Program-made: the position numbers and the translations under genes | NCBI RefSeq assembly: GCF_900108945.1 | Contig: NZ_FNYE01000018.1 | Location: 1-64,000 of the forward strand | Direction of reading: 5' to 3' | DNA length: 64,000 bases | Origin: Paraburkholderia diazotrophica | GTDB lineage: Bacteria; Pseudomonadota; Gammaproteobacteria; Burkholderiales; Burkholderiaceae | The notes under the pieces: generated by a model | The model's input: the letters and a program-made list of their open reading frames with translations, nothing else | What the model was told of the DNA's origin: nothing | Databases searched by the model: none | Shown here: one piece after another, positions 43,781-52,086 of the stretch | How the letters are laid out: each line of letters opens with the position of its first letter | Position numbering within the stretch: position 1 is the first letter of the stretch

Positions 43781-44800
43781 ATGGAAAGCGAAGAGCTACT
43801 CGAGGACTGGCGCAAGCTCGCGCTCGATATCGAGCATCAGGTGGAGAACGCCGTCATCGGGCAGCGCGAGACCATCCGTCTGATCAACGTCGCGCTGTTC
43901 GCGCGCGGCCACGCGTTGCTGGAAGGCGGCGTCGGCGTCGGCAAGACGACCATTCTGCGCGCGTTCGCGCGAGCGATCGGCGGCGACTTCGAGCGCGTCG
44001 AAGGCACGATCGATCTGATGCCGGGCGACCTCGTCTATCACACGTATGTCGATGCCGAAGGCAAGCCGCGCATCGAGCCGGGCCCGCTGATCAAGCACGG
44101 CGAACGGCTCGCGACATTCTTCTTCAACGAGATCAACCGCGCGCGACCGCAGGTGCAATCGCTGCTGCTGCGCGCGATGGCCGAGCGTTCCGTGTTTGCG
44201 TTCGACCGCGAATACCGGTTCCCGCACATGACCGTGTTCGCCGATCGCAACAAGGTCGAGAAGGAAGAAACGTTCGAGCTGGCGGCAGCGGCGCGCGACC
44301 GCTTCATGTTCGAACTGAACATGTCGACGCCCGACGATCAGCCCGCGCGCCGCGCACTCGTGTTCGATCCCGCCTTTCACGACACGGAAGCGCTGCTCGC
44401 GCGCGTCGCGCCCGACGTGCTGCCGTGGCAACGGCTCAATGCGATCGCGGCGGGGATTCAGCGCACGATTCACGCAAGCGAAGCGATCGAACGCTACGCG
44501 CTCGACATCTGGCGCGCGACGGAGAACCCGACGCAATTCGATATCGCGCTCGATGACGTGGACATGCAGCGCCTGATCCTCGCCGGCGCGAGCCCGCGCG
44601 GCATGAGCGCGCTGCTGCGCGCGGCGCGCGTCGTCGCATGGCTCGAAGGGCGCACGTATCTGATGCCCGAGGACATTCACCGCGTGCTGCTGCCGACCCT
44701 CGGCCATCGCGTGTACTTCACGCCCGTCTATGAACTGCGCCGCCAGGAACTCGCCGATGCGCTGATCGCGCAGATCGTATCGAGGATCGCGGCGCCGTGA
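43781..44800 (+). CDS. mxaR: MoxR-type AAA+ ATPase (MxaR-like)
   Basis: 339 residues. Walker A EGGVGVGKTT (Lys55), Walker B-like TFFFNEINRARPQVQSLLLRAMAE with the MoxR-family Asn-Glu, and sensor region MTVFADRNKVEKEETFELAAAARDRFMFELNM. MoxR ATPases act as chaperones that help insert cofactors or assemble complexes, usually with von Willebrand factor A (vWA) domain proteins; the next five genes fit MxaS, A, C, K and L. AGAGG precedes the start. Its stop overlaps the GTG of mxaS. Confidence 0.85.
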   Translation: MESEELLEDWRKLALDIEHQVENAVIGQRETIRLINVALFARGHALLEGGVGVGKTTILRAFARAIGGDFERVEGTIDLMPGDLVYHTYVDAEGKPRIEPGPLIKHGERLATFFFNEINRARPQVQSLLLRAMAERSVFAFDREYRFPHMTVFADRNKVEKEETFELAAAARDRFMFELNMSTPDDQPARRALVFDPAFHDTEALLARVAPDVLPWQRLNAIAAGIQRTIHASEAIERYALDIWRATENPTQFDIALDDVDMQRLILAGASPRGMSALLRAARVVAWLEGRTYLMPEDIHRVLLPTLGHRVYFTPVYELRRQELADALIAQIVSRIAAP

Positions 44801-45675
44801 ACACGCTGATGGAGTTCCAGTACCGGCTGCCGATGCGCGTATCGGGCGCGCGGCCCGGCGGACATCGCGGATCGAGCGTCGGCATCGGCCAGGAGTTCGC
44901 GGCACACACACGGCTATTCGACTATCCCGATCCGCGCCGGATCGATGTGCGCGCAAGCGTGCGCACGGTCCAGCGCGAATGGCTCGTGCGCGTCCACCGG
45001 CAGCGCGTGGCCGTGGCCGTGCATGCCGTCGTCGATGTGTCGGGCTCGATGCGCTTCGGGGCCGCGCACACGAAGCTCGATGTGGCCGCAACGTTCGTCG
45101 AGGCGCTCGGACACAGCGCGTTTCACATCGGCGACCCCGTCGGCATGATCGCCTTCGACGATGCCGAGCGCGAAGATCTCTTCGTACCCGCTCGGCACGC
45201 ACGCGGCATGGGCGCGCTGATGGGCGAGCTGTTGCGCGCGTCTGCGCAAACGGCGGCGCCGCTGCAAACGGGCACGCCGGCGCGCGCGACCGTCTTGCGC
45301 GATGCCGTCACGCGTCTTGCGGGCCGCGCGTGCCTCGTCTTTTTGGTCTCCGATTTTCACTGGCCGCTCGACGCGCTGTCGGGACTGCTGGACACGCTGA
45401 CTCACGCGTGGGTCGTCCCCATCGTGATCTGGGACCGCGCCGAAATCGAGCCGCCGTCGCAGAACGGCTGGATGTCGCTGGCCGATATCGAATCGGGCGA
45501 AGCACGGACGATGTGGATGCGCGACTCGGTCCGCAACCGCTGGCACCAGGCCGTCGCCGAACGGCAAGCGCAGATCGTCGCTGCGTTTGCGCGTCATGGC
45601 ATCCGTCCGTTCTTCAACCGTGGCGCGTTCAATCCCGAGGCGCTCAGCCGCTACTTTCTCGAGATGACGGCATGA
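44797..45675 (+). CDS. mxaS: DUF58/vWA-domain protein (MxaS-like)
   Basis: 292 residues, GTG start inside the mxaR stop (GTGA). DUF58 start region FQYRLPMRVSGARPGGHRGSSVGIGQEF, then a vWA-like domain with a metal-ion-dependent adhesion site DVSGSMRFG and LVFLVSDFHWPLDALSG. No membrane segment. In methylotrophs MxaS is the cytoplasmic partner of MxaR in methanol-dehydrogenase maturation. Confidence 0.8.
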   Translation: MNTLMEFQYRLPMRVSGARPGGHRGSSVGIGQEFAAHTRLFDYPDPRRIDVRASVRTVQREWLVRVHRQRVAVAVHAVVDVSGSMRFGAAHTKLDVAATFVEALGHSAFHIGDPVGMIAFDDAEREDLFVPARHARGMGALMGELLRASAQTAAPLQTGTPARATVLRDAVTRLAGRACLVFLVSDFHWPLDALSGLLDTLTHAWVVPIVIWDRAEIEPPSQNGWMSLADIESGEARTMWMRDSVRNRWHQAVAERQAQIVAAFARHGIRPFFNRGAFNPEALSRYFLEMTA

Positions 45676-46637
45676 ATCGCGCTGACGCCGCGTCGCCGAT
45701 GCACTCTTCGCGCGCATGGGCGCAACGCGCGCTCTCGCACTTCGTTGCGCTCGCAGCTGTTCTCATGATGGCAAGCATCGCTGCACAGACTACACATGCA
45801 GCACCAGCAACGCCACAAGCAACGCAGACCAAACCGGCCACCGTGCAACAGCCCCGCGCGTTCGGCCATGTGCTCGGCGACATCCTGACCCAGCAGATCT
45901 TGCTCGACGATCACGGACACGATGCGGCGCTTTCCGCGATGCCATCGACGGGCCGCGTCAACGCGTGGCTCGAACGCCGTCCGCCGACGCTCCGAACGGA
46001 CGCCGATGGCCGCCGCTGGCTCGTGCTCGACTATCAGGTGATGAATTCGCCGCGCGCGCCGACCGTGACCTCGACGCCGCCGCTGCAATTGCGTCTGACG
46101 TCGGGCGCGACGCTCGATATCGCGCAGAGTCCGCTGTCGATCGGCCCGCTCGCGCCGTTGGGCGTGGCCGACGCAGGACGCCTCGCGACGCTTCAGCCCG
46201 ACCGGGTGCTTGCCGCGCAATCCACTGCGCCGCTCGAACGCGCGATGACCATCTGGATCGCGCTGACCGTCGCGGTGCTGCTCGCGTGGCTGGGTTGGTG
46301 GATCGCGCGCAACAGGCGCGACGCGATGCGGCTTCCGTTCGCGCGGGCGTGGGCGCGCTTCGGCCAGCACGACGACGCCGCGCTCGAAGCGGACCCGGAT
46401 GCATGGCGCGGCCTGCATCGCGCGCTCGACGAAGCGGCGGGACGCGTCGTGCACGCCGGCTCGATCCCTGGCTTGACGGACGACGCGCCTCATCTGCGTG
46501 AGCTTCGGCCGCAGATCGAGCAGTTCTTCCAGCGATCGTCGGACCGCTTCTTCTGCGATCTGCCCGTCGCGACGCCGTTTTCGCTGCGCGAGCTGTACCG
46601 CGCGCTCTATCGCGCCGAAAAGCGTCATCACCGATGA
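45672..46637 (+). CDS. mxaA: Exported membrane-anchored protein, MxaA-like
   Basis: 321 residues. N-terminal signal/anchor (LSHFVALAAVLMMASIAAQ), a periplasmic beta-rich domain (GRRWLVLDYQVMNSPRAP, PPLQLRLTSGATLDIAQSPLSIGPL), one TM (TIWIALTVAVLLAWLGWWIA) and a cytoplasmic tail (FARAWARFGQ, FSLRELYRALYRAEKRHH). This layout and the place between the DUF58 and vWA genes match MxaA, needed for calcium insertion into methanol dehydrogenase. Assigned mostly by synteny. Overlaps both neighbours by four bases. Confidence 0.7.
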   Translation: MNRADAASPMHSSRAWAQRALSHFVALAAVLMMASIAAQTTHAAPATPQATQTKPATVQQPRAFGHVLGDILTQQILLDDHGHDAALSAMPSTGRVNAWLERRPPTLRTDADGRRWLVLDYQVMNSPRAPTVTSTPPLQLRLTSGATLDIAQSPLSIGPLAPLGVADAGRLATLQPDRVLAAQSTAPLERAMTIWIALTVAVLLAWLGWWIARNRRDAMRLPFARAWARFGQHDDAALEADPDAWRGLHRALDEAAGRVVHAGSIPGLTDDAPHLRELRPQIEQFFQRSSDRFFCDLPVATPFSLRELYRALYRAEKRHHR

Positions 46638-47632
46638 GCACGCCTCCCGACTTTCTCTATCCGTGGGCGCTCGCGCTGCTGCCACTCGCTGCGTTGCCGC
46701 TGCTGCGCCGGAGCATCGACATGCTGCCGTATTCGTACGTCGCGTGGCTGCCGCGCGACCGCGCGGGCCGCGTCGTCGCCTTCGTCTGGCGAGCGGCCGC
46801 GATGCTCGCGCTTGCGGCCGTCATCGTGGGACTCGCGGGCCCCGGCTTCTCCGGCGAACAGAAGCGGATCACGGGAGCGGGCGCCGAAATCCTGATCCTG
46901 ATGGATGGAAGCGGCAGCATGTACTCGCCGATGGGCACCGGGAGCAAGAATGTCGCCGACGCGCCGACGGCAGGCGAAACGAAGAACCAGATGGCGCGCG
47001 ATGCGATCAGCGCATTCGTCGCGCAGCGCGTCAACGATCGCTTCGCGTTCATGCTGTTCGGCACGCATCCGATGCTGGCCGTGCCGTTCACGCGCGATCG
47101 CACGGTGATCGACGCCGCAATCGATGCGACGGCCGTCGGGCGCGGCATGCCCGACACGCTGCTCGATCGCGGCATACAGTCGGCCGTCGAGCTGTTCGAC
47201 GGCCGCGCGCGCACGAGCAGCCGCGCGATCGTGCTGGTGTCGGACGGCGGCGCGCTGCTCGACGACGTCGCGCGCGAGCACATTCGCGCGGGGCTCGCGC
47301 GCAATGGCGTCGCGCTGTATTTCATCTATCTGCGCAGCGGCGTGTACAGCCCCGATCTGCACGCGCGGCTCGCCGCATCGGACCATTCGCCCGAAGCCGA
47401 TCTGCATCGCTTCTTCCTGTCACTGCCGACGCCCTATCGTCTGTACCAGGCGGACAGCCCTCAACAGGTTGCGCGCGCAATGACCGACATCGCACGCACC
47501 GAGAACGCGCCCGTGTCGTTCGTCGAACGATTGCCACGACAGGACGGCAGCGCGTGGTGCTTCGCAACGGCCTTGCTCTGCTGCGTGATGCTGCTGTGCA
47601 TCTGGTTCGTGCAAAAGCGGAGCCTGTCGTGA
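46634..47632 (+). CDS. mxaC: Membrane vWA-domain protein, MxaC-like
   Basis: 332 residues. N-terminal hydrophobic hairpin (FLYPWALALLPLAALPLLRR, AAMLALAAVIVGLAGPGF), a vWA domain with intact adhesion-site motif LMDGSGSMYS, then FMLFGTHPMLAVPFT and IVLVSDGGALLDD, and a C-terminal TM (FATALLCCVMLLCIWF). Typical BatA/MxaC layout. Overlaps mxaA (ATGA) and mxaK (GTGA). Confidence 0.82.
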   Translation: MSTPPDFLYPWALALLPLAALPLLRRSIDMLPYSYVAWLPRDRAGRVVAFVWRAAAMLALAAVIVGLAGPGFSGEQKRITGAGAEILILMDGSGSMYSPMGTGSKNVADAPTAGETKNQMARDAISAFVAQRVNDRFAFMLFGTHPMLAVPFTRDRTVIDAAIDATAVGRGMPDTLLDRGIQSAVELFDGRARTSSRAIVLVSDGGALLDDVAREHIRAGLARNGVALYFIYLRSGVYSPDLHARLAASDHSPEADLHRFFLSLPTPYRLYQADSPQQVARAMTDIARTENAPVSFVERLPRQDGSAWCFATALLCCVMLLCIWFVQKRSLS

Positions 47633-48189
47633 AGCGCCTGCCCATCCACCTGATGTTCGGCGCGGCAACGCTGTGCTGCGCGGCCGTCGCCGGATATTAC
47701 GCGGTGCGCCTGCTGCATGTGGCCGGCGCGAATCGCGAGATCGCCGCGATCTCTACGCAACCGCCGGGCCAGTGGAGCAAGACAGCCGCGCATCAGCAGG
47801 ACCCGGCCGTGCGGCTCGCGCAAGCCGTCGCGCTCGCGCGCGCGGGCCAGCATGCGGAAGCGGGCAAGCGCTATTACGATCTTGGGCGGCTCGCGCCGTC
47901 GAGCGAGACGGGCCGCATTGCGCTCTACGATCTCGCCAACATGTATCTGCGCGAAGCCGCGGGCGACGACGCGCAAGGGCCCGTGCGCTCGCCGCCGATG
48001 CTCGAAAACGCGAAGGCACGCTATCGCGAGGTGCTGCGCCTGGACCCCGGCGACTGGGACGCGCGCTACAACCTCGAGCGCGCGCTGCGGCTCGCGCCCG
48101 AAGCCCAGGACACCGCCGACGACGACAAGGACGTCAAGGAGCAGCACAACATCAACGTGCGCGGCGCGGCGCCGGAGGAACTGCCGTGA
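47629..48189 (+). CDS. mxaK: MxaK-like membrane-anchored protein
   Basis: 186 residues, GTG start inside the mxaC stop. One N-terminal TM (LMFGAATLCCAAVAGYYAVRLL), then a TPR-like helical region (AVALARAGQHAEAGKRYYDLGRLA, ARYREVLRLDPGDWDARYNLERALRLA) and an acidic tail. Length, anchor and the position between two vWA genes match MxaK. Function in maturation is inferred. Confidence 0.75.
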   Translation: MKRLPIHLMFGAATLCCAAVAGYYAVRLLHVAGANREIAAISTQPPGQWSKTAAHQQDPAVRLAQAVALARAGQHAEAGKRYYDLGRLAPSSETGRIALYDLANMYLREAAGDDAQGPVRSPPMLENAKARYREVLRLDPGDWDARYNLERALRLAPEAQDTADDDKDVKEQHNINVRGAAPEELP

Positions 48190-49160
48190 AGGCGCTGCGA
48201 CGCGCATCGCTGCTGCATCTGGGGCGCCGCTGGTGGCAGCTTCCGCTGGCGTCGCTGCTGCTCGCTGCCGCCGTGTGGATGCCGCCCGTGCAGTTCACGC
48301 GCCCCATCTTCCGATACGTCGTCACGTTCGACATTACGCAGAGCATGGATGTCGAGGACGTCTCGATGGACGGCAAGCCGATCAGCCGTCTCGACTTCGC
48401 GCGCGCCGCGATGAGCGATGCGTTGCAGCACCTGCCATGCGGATCGGAGATCGGCTGGAGCGTGTTCTCGAATCAGCGCTCGCTGCTGTTGCTCGCGCCC
48501 GTCGAAGTGTGCGGCAACTACGATGCGTTGCTGTCGTCGCTCGATCAGATCACGGGAAAGATGCGCTGGGTGAACAGCAGCGTGATCGCGCAAGGCGGCC
48601 TCTATTCGGCGATACGCGCGGCAGCGGACCTCGGCCACAACACCGATATCGTCTTCATCACCGATGGCCAGGAAGCGCCCCCTGTCGCGCCGAACGAGAC
48701 CAGCGTGCGCGACATTCCGCAAGGACTCGTGCATGGCTGGCTGATCGGCGTCGGCGGCGATCAGCCGGCGCCGATACCGAAGACGAACGCCGACGGCGTG
48801 CGCACCGGCTTCTGGCGCGCCGACGAAGTGCGCCAGCTTCAGCCGACGCCCGGCACGCCCGCCACAGCGGAGAGCCACGAAGAACTGTCGGAGCTTCGCG
48901 AGACGTATCTCGAAGCCGTCGCTGGGCATCTCGGCTTCGGCTACAAGCGGCTGGCCGCTGCCGATTCGCTGCGCGCGCCGCTGACCGACGCGCGGTTCGC
49001 GCATCCGACGCCCGTCGCGACCAATGTTCGCTGGTGCCCCGCTCTGCTTGCGCTCGTGCTGCTCGTCTGGCGCTTTCTGCCTGCGAGACAGGTCGTGCGC
49101 AAATCCAGACCCGCGAGCGCGGCGGCGATTCCCGCACGCCGTGCGCTCAGCCGCCCATGA
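48186..49160 (+). CDS. mxaL: Membrane vWA-domain protein, MxaL-like
   Basis: 324 residues, GTG start inside the mxaK stop. N-terminal TM (LPLASLLLAAAVWMPPVQF), a vWA domain with the altered adhesion-site motif TFDITQSMDVED (Thr-Gln for Gly-Ser, as in MxaL proteins), IVFITDGQEAPPVAPNE, and a C-terminal TM (CPALLALVLLVWRFL). Last gene of the six-gene block; mxaD and later mxa genes do not follow. Confidence 0.82.
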   Translation: MKALRRASLLHLGRRWWQLPLASLLLAAAVWMPPVQFTRPIFRYVVTFDITQSMDVEDVSMDGKPISRLDFARAAMSDALQHLPCGSEIGWSVFSNQRSLLLLAPVEVCGNYDALLSSLDQITGKMRWVNSSVIAQGGLYSAIRAAADLGHNTDIVFITDGQEAPPVAPNETSVRDIPQGLVHGWLIGVGGDQPAPIPKTNADGVRTGFWRADEVRQLQPTPGTPATAESHEELSELRETYLEAVAGHLGFGYKRLAAADSLRAPLTDARFAHPTPVATNVRWCPALLALVLLVWRFLPARQVVRKSRPASAAAIPARRALSRP

Positions 49161-49337
49161 ATTGGGTTCCATTGTTGTGGTGACCGTGCCATGAGCATGG
49201 TCCGCGTGAGGTCGGTTCGCGCTTCACAACTCAAGCGCTTCAAACATAGCCACATTCGCATAGCCACATTCGCAGCAGCAAGGAGATGCAGGCACGTGGA
49301 CTGCTCGCTTACAGTAACTTTGCGAGGATACCCGGCT

Positions 49338-49652
49338 ATGCATACGAATCGAATCTCTTCCTTGATGCACCAACTGCTTTCTTCGGCAAGCGCAGCATGC
49401 GCGATGCTGCTATGTACGGCCGCCGTCGCGCAGATCACGGCGCCGAACGGCAACATGCCGCAGGAAAACCGCAGCGCGCCGATGGGCTCGAAGTCCGATC
49501 CGCCGCCCGCACATATGCTCGAATCGAGCAGGCCGCAAGCCGTCGATGCGCAGAAGGAGCGCGACGCGACAGCGAAGCCGGAACACAAGGCCGAGGGCGC
49601 TGGAGGTTTCGATAACGGCCTGTACGGCACGGGTGCGGGCAGCAACAAATAG
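49338..49652 (+). CDS. Small exported protein, unknown function
   Basis: 104 residues. N-terminal signal-like segment (LLSSASAACAMLLCTAAVAQ) and a polar, Pro/Lys-rich mature part (ITAPNGNMPQENRSAPMGSKSDPPP) ending GAGGFDNGLYGTGAGSNK. GAGGAT lies upstream of the ATG. Small exported proteins of this composition occur in Burkholderiaceae; no family recognised. Confidence 0.6.
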   Translation: MHTNRISSLMHQLLSSASAACAMLLCTAAVAQITAPNGNMPQENRSAPMGSKSDPPPAHMLESSRPQAVDAQKERDATAKPEHKAEGAGGFDNGLYGTGAGSNK

Positions 49653-49717
49653 CTGCGGCCGGGCCTTCGCCGATACGAAACAGCGAAGGCCCACCAGGCA
49701 CGCGTTAGTCGTGGGCG

Positions 49718-49909
49718 CTATTTGAAACTTGCGTCGTCGTCGCCGGGTGCTGGGCGCTGCGTCTCTTCTTCCTCTTCGGGCGATGGCGTGGGTGCAAGTG
49801 GGTCCATGTCGGGCGGCATGCCCGGCGCCGGACGCGGCTGCTCTTCGGGTTCGTCGAGTGGCTGATTGGCCGGGTCCGCGATGGGATCGATTGTCGGATC
49901 GGTTTGCAT
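49718..49909 (-). CDS. Small acidic proline-rich protein
   Basis: 63 residues starting MQTDPTIDPIADPANQPLDEPEE, strongly acidic and Pro-rich (PSPEEEEETQRPAPGDDD), with no Cys and probably disordered. The start lacks a clear ribosome binding site. It lies just after another small, charged gene on the same strand, so the two may be one transcript. Function unknown. Confidence 0.45.
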   Translation of the reverse strand: MQTDPTIDPIADPANQPLDEPEEQPRPAPGMPPDMDPLAPTPSPEEEEETQRPAPGDDDASFK

Positions 49910-49959
49910 GACGTGTGTCCGTGTGTTGATCGGAAGACAATGTCGGCGCAACGGATGAT

Positions 49960-50157
49960 TCAACCGCGCGACGCTGTGTTCGTATCGCCGGGAACGACGG
50001 GTGGCTCGAAGTCAGGATCGGTCGGCTCGCCATGCGCTGCCTTGTCCGTCCGCTTGTTTTTCGTCTTCGCGCGCCGTGTGTTTTCGTCGGCGAGCGGCGC
50101 TTCCGGTCCACCCGGTTCGTCCATCGTGTTCTGCTGCTCGTTGATCGTGTTTGCCAT
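49960..50157 (-). CDS. Small charged, probably disordered protein
   Basis: 65 residues starting MANTINEQQNTMDEPGGPEAPLADENTRRAKTKNK, polar and without hydrophobic stretches. GGAGG six bases before the ATG makes it the best supported of the local small frames. Unknown function. Confidence 0.55.
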   Translation of the reverse strand: MANTINEQQNTMDEPGGPEAPLADENTRRAKTKNKRTDKAAHGEPTDPDFEPPVVPGDTNTASRG

Positions 50158-50246
50158 TTCATGCCTCCGTGGCGTGAATTTCCGGCCGCAGTGCGCGCAC
50201 CGAGACGATCAAACCAGCAACGCTCGTTCCCGTTCGATCAGCCGGA

Positions 50247-51458
50247 TTACCCCGCGCGCCGCACATGACGACCGCCGACTGTCAGCGCGATGACGGAGAG
50301 CACCGCGGACACGGCCGCAAACACCACATCGGCCCACAGGTGCCCGACGCTGCGCGACAGCAGCGCGATGCCCACGGCAGGCAGCGAGTTGCCCGTGTAG
50401 CAGCACAACAGATACGCCGATAACAATTCCGCGCGCTGCGCGGCGGGCGCCATCCGGTTCGCTTCCTGAAGGCTTCCGCGGAAGCCCAGTGCCGACGCAA
50501 CGCCACCGAGCGCCGTCGCGACGACGAGCAGTGCAATCGAGCCCGCGACCTGCGCCCATAACAGCAACGCAAGGCTGGGCGGCAGCAGCCACAGGCCGGC
50601 GGACATCGCGACCCGCGCGCCGAGTGTGCGTGTCGCGATCACGGTGACGGTGCTCGCCGCGAACAGTTCGGCGACGACCGCGCCGCTCAGCGCAGCGTTG
50701 TGCGTATGCATGCTGTTCTGCATGAGATTCGGCAGCAGCGCCGCATAGAAGCCGAGCAGGGCAAACGTCGCAAAGGCCGTGACGGCGGGCGCGACGAACG
50801 CCATATACAGCCCGGAAGGCACGCCGATGCGCGGCTCGAACGACAGTTCCGCGAGGCGTCGCGCCGGATGGTTCACCGTTTCGCAGGCTCTTGCCGTCAT
50901 CGCCGTCGTGCCGGCCAGAACCAGCACGTAGACGACGAACACCGTGCGCAGCGGCCACGGCGCAAACTGCGCGAGGAGACCCGCGATCAGTACGCCTGCT
51001 GCGAGACCGGCGAGATTCACGGCCGCGGCGAGGCGGCTCGCGGCGGCCTTGTCGTCGTCGGGATGCAGTTCGGCGATCCATGCCGTCGCCGTGGCCGCGC
51101 CGACACCAATGGCGAGACCGCTCGCCGCGCGCGCGACGAAGAGCCACGCGGGATGCATGGCGAAAAGAAACAGCAGCGTACTGACTATCGCAACGGCGAG
51201 CACGAGCAGGCTCACGGGCCGGCGCCCGGCGCGGTCCGACACGCGGCCGAACGCGAACAGCGCGCCGAGATTACCGATCACATATGCCGCATAGACGAGC
51301 GTGACCATCAACTCCGAAAGGCCGAACGCGCGCTGATACAGCGGATAAAGCGGCGTGACGATCGGGCTGCCGGCGTAGAGGACGCCGAGCAGCGCGGCGG
51401 CTGAGATCAGCGATGCCCGGCGGCTCAGCATCGTTCGCGAGCGCGAAGGCGGATGCAT
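50247..51458 (-). CDS. MFS exporter (sugar/drug efflux type)
   Basis: 403-residue 12-TM transporter. Seen: SPIVTPLYPLYQRAFGLSELMVTLVYAAYVIGN in the first helices, the loop FGRVSDRAGRRPVSLL (motif A), ASGLAIGVGAATATAWIAELHP and a second half with LGGVASALGFRGSLQEANRM. Substrate unknown. Start MHPPSRS is supported by GGAGA six bases upstream; two in-frame ATGs slightly upstream lack a site. Divergent from a small plus-strand gene. Confidence 0.8.
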   Translation of the reverse strand: MHPPSRSRTMLSRRASLISAAALLGVLYAGSPIVTPLYPLYQRAFGLSELMVTLVYAAYVIGNLGALFAFGRVSDRAGRRPVSLLVLAVAIVSTLLFLFAMHPAWLFVARAASGLAIGVGAATATAWIAELHPDDDKAAASRLAAAVNLAGLAAGVLIAGLLAQFAPWPLRTVFVVYVLVLAGTTAMTARACETVNHPARRLAELSFEPRIGVPSGLYMAFVAPAVTAFATFALLGFYAALLPNLMQNSMHTHNAALSGAVVAELFAASTVTVIATRTLGARVAMSAGLWLLPPSLALLLWAQVAGSIALLVVATALGGVASALGFRGSLQEANRMAPAAQRAELLSAYLLCCYTGNSLPAVGIALLSRSVGHLWADVVFAAVSAVLSVIALTVGGRHVRRAG

Positions 51459-51593
51459 GTGCGTCTCCATCGAGGTTCGCATCGTGTCGAAGCAGCAAGC
51501 GATATTCCGCCCAGCGCTGTTTTTGCCCGAAATCGTGGGCATACCGTTTGCGCCCAACACCGTGAGTGAACACGCGGAAAGAGGGAGCACATC

Positions 51594-51836
51594 ATGACCA
51601 TCACGACGATTCGCACATCCGACACGCAAGTCCAGGTCGAGCAGACGGCCTACACGTTCGCGAACAAACAGGACGCCGACGCATTTCAGCAGTGCCTCGT
51701 CAACGGCACCGTCGAGTCGTGCCACCACGATCACCCGCCCGTTTCGATGCGGCCCGTGAGCGCCGACGAACGCGTCGACGATCCGAACCGCGACAGCACG
51801 ATCTCGCCTTCGCTCGGCGGCGATACGGCGATGTGA
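51594..51836 (+). CDS. Small hypothetical protein
   Basis: 80 residues: MTITTIRTSDTQVQVEQTAYTFANKQDADAFQQCLVNGTVESCHHDHPP, then a polar tail. The segment FANKQDADAFQQCL looks like a small alpha/beta unit; two Cys and a His cluster (CHHDH) could bind metal. GAGGGAG lies at proper distance before the ATG. Divergent from the MFS exporter. Unknown family. Confidence 0.6.
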   Translation: MTITTIRTSDTQVQVEQTAYTFANKQDADAFQQCLVNGTVESCHHDHPPVSMRPVSADERVDDPNRDSTISPSLGGDTAM

Positions 51837-51875
51837 TCTTGACGCGTCACGGTCGGGTGCAACCTGTTTGCCCCT

Positions 51876-51917
51876 CTCGTGACGAACCGCTTGTGACGAA
51901 CCGCTCGTGACAAACCC
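51876..51917. repeat. Three tandem 14-bp repeats upstream of the amine dehydrogenase operon
   Basis: CTCGTGACGAACCG, CTTGTGACGAACCG and CTCGTGACAAACCC, head to tail. They end about 170 bp before aauB, the first gene of the operon. Position and regular spacing would suit an activator binding array, but slippage-born repeats are common in this window. Confidence 0.85.
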
Positions 51918-52086
51918 TAACCGCCGACGAATCCACCGAACGCAAGCCAACACACGCCCTACATCCCTTTCAGCAAGACTACCAATATCCCAAATCGGCA
52001 CGCACGCGTTGCCGGTTTCGGCGCTGGCCTGATTTTTCGTCGATCTAAAGTCGCCTCACACATCGTGAATCATCACTGGAGGCGAC

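Noticed and set aside
42082..43815. Minus-strand frame of 577 codons over oxlT
   Set aside because: Antisense shadow of an MFS transporter with clear family motifs.
51876..51917. Repeat array as a CRISPR
   Set aside because: Units are 14 bp, contiguous and without spacers; no cas genes in the window.
51930..52086. Sigma-54 promoter before aauB (TGGCCTGATTTTTCGT)
   Set aside because: The -12 element lacks the TTGC core, so the match is too weak to claim.
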